Of a stretch of DNA of 64,000 nucleotides, positions 1 to 7,558 are shown one piece after another. This stretch comes from Shinella pollutisoli (GTDB lineage Bacteria > Pseudomonadota > Alphaproteobacteria > Rhizobiales > Rhizobiaceae): positions 21,023 through 85,022 of the forward strand of contig NZ_JANFDG010000025.1 of the NCBI RefSeq assembly GCF_024609765.1, written 5' to 3'. The number at the start of each line of letters is the position of its first letter. Positions within the stretch are counted from its first letter, which is position 1. The translations under genes were made by a program, and so were the position numbers. The notes under the pieces were generated by a model. That model was not told the origin of the DNA. It saw nothing but the letters and a program-made list of their open reading frames with translations, and ran no database searches.

Positions 1-1918
1 TGGTGCGCGGGTCGACGCCGTGGCGCTCGGCGCATTCGCAGAAATGGTCGGAGATCGAGCGGGTGTAGAGCTCGGCCGAGGAGATGTTGATGCACAGGAT
101 CATCTCGGGGCCGAACAGCTTGCGCAGCTGCCCGCTCTCGGCCATGGCGCGGTCGATCACCCACCAGTCGATCTTGCTGAACAGGCCCGTCGTCTCGGCG
201 ATCGGGATGAACTCGTCCGGCGTCACCCGGCCGAGGGAGGGCGATTCCCAGCGCAGCAGCGCCTCGCAGCCCGTCACCTTGCCGCGCCCGTCGACGATCG
301 GCATGTAGACGAGGCGGAACTCGCGGTCGGGATCGAGGACGCGCAGCTCCTCCTCGATGCGGCGCTGGCGGTTGCGTTTCTCGTGCAGGGAGCGCGAGTA
401 GCGCGCCGAACCGTTCTTGCCGCAGGATTTCGCCTGGTACATGGCGGCGTCCGCGTTGGCGAGCAGCTCCGGCAGCGTGCGGGCGTCGTCCGGATAGACG
501 GCGATGCCGATGCTGGCGGTCACCGGATAGGCCTTGTCGAGCACCTCGAAGCCCTCGGCGAACAGGGCGAGGATCGCGTCGGACACCTCGGCGATCGTGC
601 CGTTGCCGGGCTGGCTGCGCAGCATGATGGCGAACTCGTCGCCGGAAAGCCGGGCGAACAGGCCTTCCGGCAGGCCGCGCGCGGTGACGGTGCGCTCGAC
701 GATCGCGGCGATGCGCGCGGCGAGCGTCTTCAGGAGCTCGTCGCCGACCTTGTGGCCGTGCTTGTCGTTGACGAACTTGAAGTTGTCGACGTCTATGAAC
801 AGCAGCGTGCAGCCGGCGCCCTGCGCCTCGGCCTCGGCGATGATCTGGGTCGAGCGGATGTTGAAGTGCTCGCGGTTGCTGATGCCCGTCAGCGTGTCCG
901 TCCAGGAGGCGTTGCGCACGAGGTCGAAGGAGCGCAGCGAATTGTCGTGCAGCCGCTTGACGTTGGCCGAGAGCCGGCCGATCTCGCCGGCCTCGCCCAT
1001 GTCCGGCAGCGCGCTGAGGCTGCCGTTCATCACGTCGGTGAGGCGACGGTCGAGGCGGGCGATCGGCTCGGTGATGTAGCGGCGCAGCAGGAAGAGCACG
1101 AGGCCGATCGAGCACAGGCTGAGCGCGATCGCGCCGAGCGCGAGCAGCGTCTTCAGCGTGCCGAGCCGCTGGTCGAGGAAGTCGGGCCGCGGCGTCAGCC
1201 GGGCGAAGAGCGACGGGCTGAGCTTGGCCGTCGCCGACAGCGCGCCCTGCGCGAGCAGCGGATGGCGCGAGATCTCGAGCCGCGCGCCGTATTCCTTCTC
1301 GAGCGTCTGCTTCATCTCCAGGAACGGCGCGGGGCGCACGGCGGTCTGGACGAGGATGGCGCTCTGCTTGGCGGTCGGCAGCGGCCGGTTGAAGGTCAGC
1401 GGGTCGATGAACTCCGAATGCACGATCAGCGGCTCGATGCCGTCGACGTCGAGATAGGTCCAGGAGGAGAGGCGCGGGCTCTCGATGACCGCGCGGGCGT
1501 GCTTCAGCTGCTGCGGCGTCAGCTCGGCGAAGGGATCGTCGCTGTTTTCGTAATAGTAGTCGACCGACAGCGGCGGGCGGATGATGGCGACCGAGACGAA
1601 TTTCTGCTTCTCGTCGGAAAGCGAGGTGATGCTCTGCTGCAGCCGCGCGCCGAGCGCGTTGCTGCGGTAGCTGGCGTCCGTCTCGTTGACGAAGAGGCGC
1701 ACCGCGTTGCCCTCGACCAGCGAGTAGATCAGCGAACGGTTCTGCGTCACCTCGTTCTGGAAGACGGCGGTGAGCAGGCCCATCTGCTGCCACAGCCGCG
1801 CCCTTTCCAGCCCGAGCACCGAGGAGCCCTGGACGAAGTAGATCAGCGAGGCCGCTAGCACGTAGCCCGACAGGATGACGGGGAAGATGAGGGCGAGGGC
1901 GCGTTTATCGAGCGTCAC
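1..1918 (-). CDS. Membrane-bound GGDEF-EAL cyclic-di-GMP protein (3' end outside window)
   Basis: Predicted inner-membrane protein that makes and/or degrades cyclic di-GMP. Translation from the GTG at 1918 gives a signal anchor (about residues 6-28), a periplasmic sensor region of roughly 225 residues, a second membrane segment near 255-278 (ending LVLFLLRRYITEP), a HAMP-like linker, a GGDEF domain and an EAL domain cut by the window edge after about 639 codons. The cyclase motif reads SGDEF near residue 424, a variant compatible with activity in this family. I see no RxxD inhibitory site just before it. The EAL signature is EALLRW near residue 551. The GTG overlaps the last 14 bases of the upstream binding-protein gene, so the two are probably translationally coupled. 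That context suggests the binding protein is its periplasmic partner; this is inference. Whether net activity is cyclase or phosphodiesterase cannot be told. Confidence 0.88.
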   Translation of the reverse strand, partial: MTLDKRALALIFPVILSGYVLAASLIYFVQGSSVLGLERARLWQQMGLLTAVFQNEVTQNRSLIYSLVEGNAVRLFVNETDASYRSNALGARLQQSITSLSDEKQKFVSVAIIRPPLSVDYYYENSDDPFAELTPQQLKHARAVIESPRLSSWTYLDVDGIEPLIVHSEFIDPLTFNRPLPTAKQSAILVQTAVRPAPFLEMKQTLEKEYGARLEISRHPLLAQGALSATAKLSPSLFARLTPRPDFLDQRLGTLKTLLALGAIALSLCSIGLVLFLLRRYITEPIARLDRRLTDVMNGSLSALPDMGEAGEIGRLSANVKRLHDNSLRSFDLVRNASWTDTLTGISNREHFNIRSTQIIAEAEAQGAGCTLLFIDVDNFKFVNDKHGHKVGDELLKTLAARIAAIVERTVTARGLPEGLFARLSGDEFAIMLRSQPGNGTIAEVSDAILALFAEGFEVLDKAYPVTASIGIAVYPDDARTLPELLANADAAMYQAKSCGKNGSARYSRSLHEKRNRQRRIEEELRVLDPDREFRLVYMPIVDGRGKVTGCEALLRWESPSLGRVTPDEFIPIAETTGLFSKIDWWVIDRAMAESGQLRKLFGPEMILCINISSAELYTRSISDHFCECAERHGVDPRT

Positions 1919-2954
1919 TGAATTGGGCCAGACTGCTGATGATGCGACGACGGGCCTGGACCGACTGGACGGTCAGTTCTTCCTGGAACTGGCTGCGGGC
2001 GAGGATTTCCGGCGCGGTATAGATTTCGGGATTGGAGCGCATCTCCTCGGGAAGCAGCGCGAGGGCGGCGGTGCTGGCCGTGGGCATGTTGAGGCTCTGG
2101 GCGTTGCGGGCGGCGTTTTCGGCGTTGGTGATGAAATCGAACAGCTTCAGCGCCGCCTCGCGGTTCTGCGAGCGCTCGCTGACGGCGATGCAATCGAGCC
2201 AGGAGAGCGTGCCCTCCTTCGGCACCACGTAGCGCCACAGGCCGGGCGCGGAGACCTTCTCGTTCAGCACGTGCTGGTCGCCGCTGTAGCCGAGCGCCAT
2301 GTAGATGTCCTGACCGTGCTCCGGGCTCTGGATCGAGGTGATGATGTAGTCGTAGGTGAGCACGTAGGGCGACTGCGCCTTCATCACCTCGTAGGCCTGC
2401 TTCAGCGTCTCGTTGTCGTTGGCGTTGACCGACTTGCCGAGCAGCATCAGCGGCGCCACGAATGCTTCCGCATGGTCGTCGTACATGGCGATGTGGCCGC
2501 GCAGCGGCTCGTCCGGCGCCATCAGGTCGGACCAGGAGGAGGGGGCCGCCGTCACCTTGTCGGAGCGGTAGAGGATGCCCATCGTGCCCCAGAGATAGGG
2601 CAGGCCGTAGCCGCCGCAGCGGCGCGTCCAGCTTTCCGGATAGTCGGCGGCCGACGGCACGGCGGCGGGGTCGAGCGGCAGGAGCACGCCGCGGTTGCCG
2701 TAGAGCTTGGCGCCGTTCTCGCTGGTCACGACGAGGTCGACATTGCTGTTCGGGTCGGAGAGGATCTCGTCGCGGGCATCGCCGCTGTCGTAATAGGTCT
2801 GGTGGACCTCGATGCCGGTCTTCGCCTTGAAGTCCTCCAGGATCGAGCCCTCGATATAGGCTTCCCAGATGAGCAGGTTCAGGGTGATGGCATGGGCAGG
2901 TGCCGCGGCCGTGAGGGCCGTCAGGGAAACTGCTGCGAGAAGCGCACCGCGCAT
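1905..2954 (-). CDS. PotD-like periplasmic polyamine-binding protein
   Basis: Extracellular solute-binding protein of the spermidine/putrescine (PotD) family, 349 residues, with a Sec signal peptide (about residues 1-22, ending APAHA). Polyamine-pocket residues recognisable from PotD are kept: Trp30 in LLIWEAYI, the acidic pair in YDDHAEAF (near 158) and the Trp-x-Asp in LSWLDCIAV (near 251). The PotD Thr after the first Trp is Glu here, and the usual PSTYY loop reads TSENGAKLY, so ligand choice may differ. No ABC permease or ATPase gene is adjacent. The gene is instead overlapped by a GGDEF-EAL gene, so a sensory rather than transport role is plausible by analogy with NspS-MbaA of Vibrio cholerae. 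Starts at ATG 2954, divergent from tex. Confidence 0.9.
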   Translation of the reverse strand: MRGALLAAVSLTALTAAAPAHAITLNLLIWEAYIEGSILEDFKAKTGIEVHQTYYDSGDARDEILSDPNSNVDLVVTSENGAKLYGNRGVLLPLDPAAVPSAADYPESWTRRCGGYGLPYLWGTMGILYRSDKVTAAPSSWSDLMAPDEPLRGHIAMYDDHAEAFVAPLMLLGKSVNANDNETLKQAYEVMKAQSPYVLTYDYIITSIQSPEHGQDIYMALGYSGDQHVLNEKVSAPGLWRYVVPKEGTLSWLDCIAVSERSQNREAALKLFDFITNAENAARNAQSLNMPTASTAALALLPEEMRSNPEIYTAPEILARSQFQEELTVQSVQARRRIISSLAQFSDAR

Positions 2955-3165
2955 GACCTTGGCCCCGTTGCCGTTACGTCAAGAAAGATTAGGCGGCAAG
3001 GCTTTATGAATGGTTACGGGGGGCGGCCGAATTCTCGCTATGGGTGGGGGAATGCGCCCTCTGGTTGCCGGAAAACATGTGGACGCGGCGGGGCCTTGCG
3101 GTTGGCGCGCGCGAGCCGCCGCATTATGGTCGCCGCCCGCGCGCAAACCGCTGAAGGACACCGAC
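2955..3165. other. Divergent intergenic region between PotD-like gene and tex
   Basis: This 211-bp gap separates the minus-strand sensory pair from plus-strand tex and must hold both promoters. I could not identify a convincing -35/-10 pair for either. An aagga ribosome-binding site lies just upstream of the tex ATG. An ORF extension of tex through this gap (from 3010) exists but lacks the family N-terminus. Confidence 0.5.
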
Positions 3166-5451
3166 ATGACCTCGACACCGCCCAAGATCGCGAACCTGAT
3201 CGCCGCCGAGATCAAGGCGACGCCGGCGCAGGTTTCCGCCGCCGCCGATCTCCTCGACGGCGGCGCGACGGTGCCCTTCGTCGCGCGCTACCGCAAGGAG
3301 GTGACGGGCGGCCTCGACGACACGCAGCTGCGCGTGCTCTCCGAGCGGCTGACATATCTCCGCGAGCTGGAGGCGCGCCGCGCGGCGATCCTCGAATCGA
3401 TTTCCGGCCAGGGCAAGCTGACGGACGAGCTCTCCGCCCGCATACACGCCGTCTCCACCAAGGCGGAGCTGGAGGACATCTACCTTCCCTACAAGCCGAA
3501 GCGGCGCACCAAGGCCGAGATCGCCCGCGAGCGCGGCCTCGGGCCGCTCGCCGAGCGCATCCTCGCCGACCGGTCGGCGGTGCCGGCGGACCTTGCGGGG
3601 GGATTCCTCTCGGCCGAAGTGCCGGACGTCAAGACGGCCCTCGACGGCGCGCGCGACATCGTCGCAGAAGGCATCGCCGAGAATGCCGACCTCCTGAAGC
3701 GCCTGCGCGAGCACATGAAGCAGAACGCCTTCCTGCGCTCCCGCGTGGTCGAGGGCAAGCAGGCGGCCGGCGCGAAGTTCTCCGACTATTTCGACCACAC
3801 CGAACGCTGGGCGACGGTGCCCTCGCACCGCGCGCTCGCCATGCTGCGCGGCTGGAACGAGGAGGTGCTGTCGGTCGACATCGTCGTCGACCAGGACAAT
3901 GCCGAGCCGGTGAAGCCGGTCGAGCGCATCATCGCCTCCTTCTATTCCCTCGGCACGAAGCCCGGCGATAAGTGGCTCGCCGAGGCGATCGGCTGGACCT
4001 GGCGGGTGAAGCTGTCGCCGTCGCTCTCGCTCGACCTGATGCGCGAGATGCGCGAGCGCGCGGAGGAGGAGGCGATCCGCGTCTTCGCCCGCAACCTCAA
4101 GGACCTGCTGCTTGCCGCACCCGCCGGCACGCGGGCGACGATGGGCCTCGACCCGGGCATCCGCACCGGCGTCAAGGTCGCCGTGGTCGACAACACCGGA
4201 AAGCTCCTCGACACCACGACCGTCTATCCCTTCCCGCCGAGGAACGACGTGCGCGGCGCGCAGGCGGAACTCGCGAGCCTCGTGCGCAAGCACAAGGTCG
4301 AGCTGATCGCCATCGGCAACGGCACCGGCAGCCGCGAGACGGAGAAGCTCGTCGCCGACATGCTCGCCGCACTCCCCGCGCCGAAGCCGACCAAGGTGAT
4401 CGTCTCGGAGGCGGGCGCCTCGGTCTATTCGGCCTCGGAGACGGCGGCGGCCGAATTCCCGAACCTCGACGTGTCGCTGCGCGGCGCCGTCTCCATCGCT
4501 CGCCGCCTGCAGGATCCGCTCGCGGAACTGGTCAAGATCGAGCCGAAGTCGATCGGCGTCGGCCAGTACCAGCACGACGTCGACCAGGGCAAGCTCTCGC
4601 GCTCGCTCGACGCCGTGGTGGAGGATGCGGTGAACGCCGTCGGCGTCGACCTCAACACGGCCTCGGCCCCGCTGCTTTCCCGCGTCTCCGGCCTCGGCAA
4701 GGCCTCGGCGGAAGCGATCGTCGCCCACCGCGACGCGAACGGCCCCTTCGCCAGCCGGCAGGAGCTCCTGAAGGTGCCGCGGCTCGGCGCGCGCACCTTC
4801 GAGCAATGCGCGGGCTTCCTGCGCATCCCGAATGGCCGGGAGCCGCTCGATGCCTCCGCCGTGCATCCGGAAGCCTACGGCGTCGCCAAGAAGATCGTCG
4901 CCGCCTGCGGGCGGGACCTGCGCACGCTGATGGGCGACAGCGCCGCGCTGAAGACGCTCGACCCGAAGGCCTTCGTCGACGAGCGCTTCGGCCTGCCGAC
5001 GGTGAAGGACATCCTGTCGGAGCTGGAAAAGCCCGGCCGCGACCCGCGCCCGGAATTCAGGACCGCGACCTTCGCCGAAGGGGTGGACGACATCAAGGAC
5101 CTGAAGGTCGGCATGCAGCTGGAAGGCACGGTGACGAACGTCGCCGCCTTCGGCGCCTTCGTCGACATCGGCGTGCATCAGGACGGGCTCGTCCACGTCT
5201 CCCAGCTCGCCGACCGCTTCGTCAAGGACCCGCACGAGGTGGTGAAGGCCGGCGACGTCGTGACGGTGCGCGTGACCGAGGTCGACGTGCCGCGCAAGCG
5301 CATCGGCCTTTCCATGCGCAAGGACGGCGGCGGCACCGCACCCCGCGACCAGGCCCCGCGCGAAAAATTCAGGCAGCCCGCCGCAAAGCCGCAGGCGCCC
5401 GCGCAGGGCGCGCTCGGGGCCGCGCTCGCCGAGGCGATGAAGCGGAAGTGA
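3166..5451 (+). CDS. tex: Tex-family RNA-binding transcription accessory protein
   Basis: 761-residue protein of the Tex/YhgF family, a cytoplasmic nucleic-acid-binding protein with roles in transcription. It has the full family plan: helical N-terminal region ([17 protein letters not shown]), a YqgF/RNase H-like domain ([17 protein letters not shown] near residue 330), a helix-hairpin-helix region ([20 protein letters not shown]) and a C-terminal S1 domain ([21 protein letters not shown]) followed by a basic, Ala/Pro-rich tail. The ATG at 3166 has an aagga ribosome-binding site and matches the family N-terminus. The longer ORF from 3010 adds an unrelated leader. Its stop lies 1 bp from the stop of the convergent L,D-transpeptidase gene. 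Confidence 0.96.
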   Translation: MTSTPPKIANLIAAEIKATPAQVSAAADLLDGGATVPFVARYRKEVTGGLDDTQLRVLSERLTYLRELEARRAAILESISGQGKLTDELSARIHAVSTKAELEDIYLPYKPKRRTKAEIARERGLGPLAERILADRSAVPADLAGGFLSAEVPDVKTALDGARDIVAEGIAENADLLKRLREHMKQNAFLRSRVVEGKQAAGAKFSDYFDHTERWATVPSHRALAMLRGWNEEVLSVDIVVDQDNAEPVKPVERIIASFYSLGTKPGDKWLAEAIGWTWRVKLSPSLSLDLMREMRERAEEEAIRVFARNLKDLLLAAPAGTRATMGLDPGIRTGVKVAVVDNTGKLLDTTTVYPFPPRNDVRGAQAELASLVRKHKVELIAIGNGTGSRETEKLVADMLAALPAPKPTKVIVSEAGASVYSASETAAAEFPNLDVSLRGAVSIARRLQDPLAELVKIEPKSIGVGQYQHDVDQGKLSRSLDAVVEDAVNAVGVDLNTASAPLLSRVSGLGKASAEAIVAHRDANGPFASRQELLKVPRLGARTFEQCAGFLRIPNGREPLDASAVHPEAYGVAKKIVAACGRDLRTLMGDSAALKTLDPKAFVDERFGLPTVKDILSELEKPGRDPRPEFRTATFAEGVDDIKDLKVGMQLEGTVTNVAAFGAFVDIGVHQDGLVHVSQLADRFVKDPHEVVKAGDVVTVRVTEVDVPRKRIGLSMRKDGGGTAPRDQAPREKFRQPAAKPQAPAQGALGAALAEAMKRK

Positions 5452-5452
5452 T

Positions 5453-6169
5453 TCAGATCGCCGCGGGCGGCGCGAAGCCGTCGGCGGCCGCAACCGGCAC
5501 GGCCTCTTCCGCCGCCGGCGCCGCGTGCTGCAGCACGACGACGCGGCTTCCCGTCGGCACGCGGCCGTAGAGGTCGATGATGTCCTGGTTGAAGAGGCGG
5601 ATGCAGCCGCTCGACACCGCCCTGCCGATCGACCAGGCCTCGGTCGTGCCGTGGATGCGGAACAGCGTGTCGCGGCCGTCCTGGAAGAGATAGAGCGCGC
5701 GCGGCCCGAGCGGGTTGGTCAGCCCCGGCTCCATGCCGCCCGCCCATTGCGCGTTGCGCTCCGGCTCGCGGGCGATCATCGCCGGCGTCGGCGTCCAGCG
5801 CGGCCATTCCGCCTTGCGGCCGACGCGCGCGGCACCCTCGAACTCCAGCCCCGCCTTGCCGACGCCGATGCCGTAGCGCATCGCCATGCCGTTCTCCTGC
5901 ACGAGGTAGAGGAAGCGGTTCTGCGTGTCGATGACGATGGTGCCGGTGGGTTCCGCCGTCGGATAGGCCACCTGCTGGCGCAGATATTTCGGATCGACGC
6001 GGGCGATGTCGGTCGCCGGCAGCGGGAAGCGCTCCTGCGGATGCGCGCCGTACATGGCGACATGCACCGGGTCCGGCCCCCTTTTCACCGGCTTGGCGGT
6101 GGCGGCGCAGCCGGCAAGCAGCGCGGCGAGCGCAAGGAGGGCGAGGGGGCGGAGCATGGACACACACAT
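5453..6169 (-). CDS. L,D-transpeptidase lipoprotein (ErfK/YbiS/YcfS/YnhG family)
   Basis: Predicted periplasmic L,D-transpeptidase, the class that makes 3-3 peptidoglycan crosslinks or attaches proteins to the wall. Translation starting [12 protein letters not shown] has a lipoprotein signal with lipobox LLAGC. The YkuD catalytic domain follows ([19 protein letters not shown]) with the signature His-Gly and SSGCIR, where the Cys is the nucleophile. The protein is 238 residues from ATG 6169; an internal ATG at 6157 (MLRPLALL) is an equally good start. The longer ORF to 6304 adds an Arg/Pro-rich leader that would hide the signal peptide. It converges on tex. Substrate specificity cannot be read from sequence. 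Confidence 0.9.
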   Translation of the reverse strand: MCVSMLRPLALLALAALLAGCAATAKPVKRGPDPVHVAMYGAHPQERFPLPATDIARVDPKYLRQQVAYPTAEPTGTIVIDTQNRFLYLVQENGMAMRYGIGVGKAGLEFEGAARVGRKAEWPRWTPTPAMIAREPERNAQWAGGMEPGLTNPLGPRALYLFQDGRDTLFRIHGTTEAWSIGRAVSSGCIRLFNQDIIDLYGRVPTGSRVVVLQHAAPAAEEAVPVAAADGFAPPAAI

Positions 6170-6356
6170 GAGGGGGCACCTGTCGATTCGCATTGCAGTG
6201 TCGGCCTTCGGCCGTTGCGGGCTCCATCGGCGGCAAAGCGGGCGACGGCGGGGCGGGAAGAAAGCGAAATTGCGGCAAGGCCTTGGGTGTGTCCGCCGCG
6301 CCACAGCCGCGCTTGCCGGAGAGGAGGCGAGGGGGTAGAAGCGGGCGGTGGCTTTT

Positions 6357-6470
6357 GCCCCTCACCTGCCTGCCGGCATCCTCCCCGCAGGCGGGGAGAG
6401 GAGGGAAGCCGTGCCGTTTTCCCCTTCTCCCCGCCTGCGGGGAGAAGGTGGCGGCAGCCGGATGAGGGGC
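6357..6470. repeat. RIME-like palindromic intergenic element, copy 1
   Basis: This lies in the 336-bp gap (6170-6505) between the L,D-transpeptidase gene and recO. It has two hairpin cores, ctccccgcaggcggggag and cttctccccgcctgcgggga(gaag), bounded by gcccctcacctgcctgccgg on the left and gccggatgaggggc on the right. The bounds and cores recur at five other places in the window. The layout resembles the rhizobial RIME class of mosaic intergenic repeats; assignment to a named family is from memory. I see no gene in the rest of the gap. Confidence 0.85.
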
Positions 6471-6505
6471 GGCGCCCCTGCGGTGGAACGAACGGGAAAC
6501 CCTCC

Positions 6506-7252
6506 ATGCAATGGAGCGACGAGGCCATCGTGCTGGGCGTCAGGCGCCACGGCGAGACGTCGGTGATCGCCGAGGTAATGACGCGCGGCCGCGGCCGCCA
6601 TCTCGGCCTCGTGCGCGGCGGCCGCTCGCGCAGCATGCAGCCGGTGCTGCAGCCGGGCAATTCCGTCGAGGTCACCTGGCGGGCGCGGCTCGACGAGCAT
6701 CTCGGCGAGTTCCGCGTCGAGCCGCTGCAACTGCGGGCAGGGCGGCTGATGGAGACGGCGACGGCCGTCTACGGCGTGCAGGCGATGGCGGCCCTCCTGC
6801 GCTTCCTGCCCGAGCGCGACCCGCATCCGCATCTCTTCGAGGCGCTCGCCGTCATCCTCGACCATCTGCACGAGCCGGCCGATGCGGGCGAGCTCTTCGT
6901 GCGCTTCGAGCTCGCCGTGCTGAACGACCTCGGCTTCGGCCTCGACCTCGCCGAATGCGCGGCGACCGGCAGCCGCGACGATCTCGCCTACGTCTCGCCG
7001 AAATCCGGCCGCGCCGTCTCGCGCACGGCGGGCGCGCCCTGGGCGGAGCGGATGCTGCGCCTTCCCGCCTTCCTCGGCGACGACAGCGGGCATGCGGCGG
7101 ATGCCGACGCGCTCGCCGACGGCTTCCGCCTCACCGCCTTCTTCCTCAACCGCCACGTCTGCGAGCCGCGCGGGCTGGAGCTCGCCAGCGCCCGCGACGG
7201 CTTCGTGCAGGCGGCGCTGAAGGCGCTCGGCGCGGGCAAGGATCCTGTGTGA
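6506..7252 (+). CDS. recO: DNA repair protein RecO
   Basis: 248-residue RecO, a recombination mediator that works with RecF and RecR to load RecA on SSB-coated single-stranded DNA. The N-terminal OB-fold starts [19 protein letters not shown], continues [11 protein letters not shown], and is followed by the helical domain ([19 protein letters not shown]) usual in rhizobial RecO. The length is normal. The start is ATG 6506 because the preceding sequence in this frame is repeat-derived. It sits between two RIME-like repeats, so it is probably transcribed alone. Confidence 0.95.
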   Translation: MQWSDEAIVLGVRRHGETSVIAEVMTRGRGRHLGLVRGGRSRSMQPVLQPGNSVEVTWRARLDEHLGEFRVEPLQLRAGRLMETATAVYGVQAMAALLRFLPERDPHPHLFEALAVILDHLHEPADAGELFVRFELAVLNDLGFGLDLAECAATGSRDDLAYVSPKSGRAVSRTAGAPWAERMLRLPAFLGDDSGHAADADALADGFRLTAFFLNRHVCEPRGLELASARDGFVQAALKALGAGKDPV

Positions 7253-7291
7253 CGACAAGACCATCGTCTGTGAAATGATGATGGTGCGTCT

Positions 7292-7430
7292 TGCCCCCTT
7301 CTCCCCGGCAGGGAGAAGGTCGTGGCAGCGGGATGAGGGGGGACGCGCGCCAGGCGATCATGGCCGCTCAGGCGCGCTCCACCCCCTCATCCGACCCTTC
7401 GGGCCACCTTCTCCCCGGCGGGGAGAAGGG
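7292..7430. repeat. RIME-like palindromic intergenic element, copy 2
   Basis: Two hairpin modules face each other in the 306-bp gap (7253-7558) downstream of recO. The first is ccttctccccggcagggagaagg then gggatgagggg; the second is ccctcatccgacccttcggg then ccttctccccggcggggaga. The outer borders and hairpin cores match the other copies. The rest of the gap, up to the DUF2339 start at 7559, shows no gene. Confidence 0.85.
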
Positions 7431-7558
7431 AAGTCGGGGCGCCGCGTTCCGACGCCGAATGGCTTGGAAAGGCCGGTTTGAAACGTCAACGGCTTGGCCT
7501 TTGCGCAAAAGCCTTTAATCTCGCCCGTCCCGGGCCCGTCCCCCGCGCTGGAGTCGCC

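Noticed and set aside
3010..3165. N-terminal extension of tex to 3010
   Set aside because: The extra 52 residues have no family similarity and would remove the divergent promoter region.
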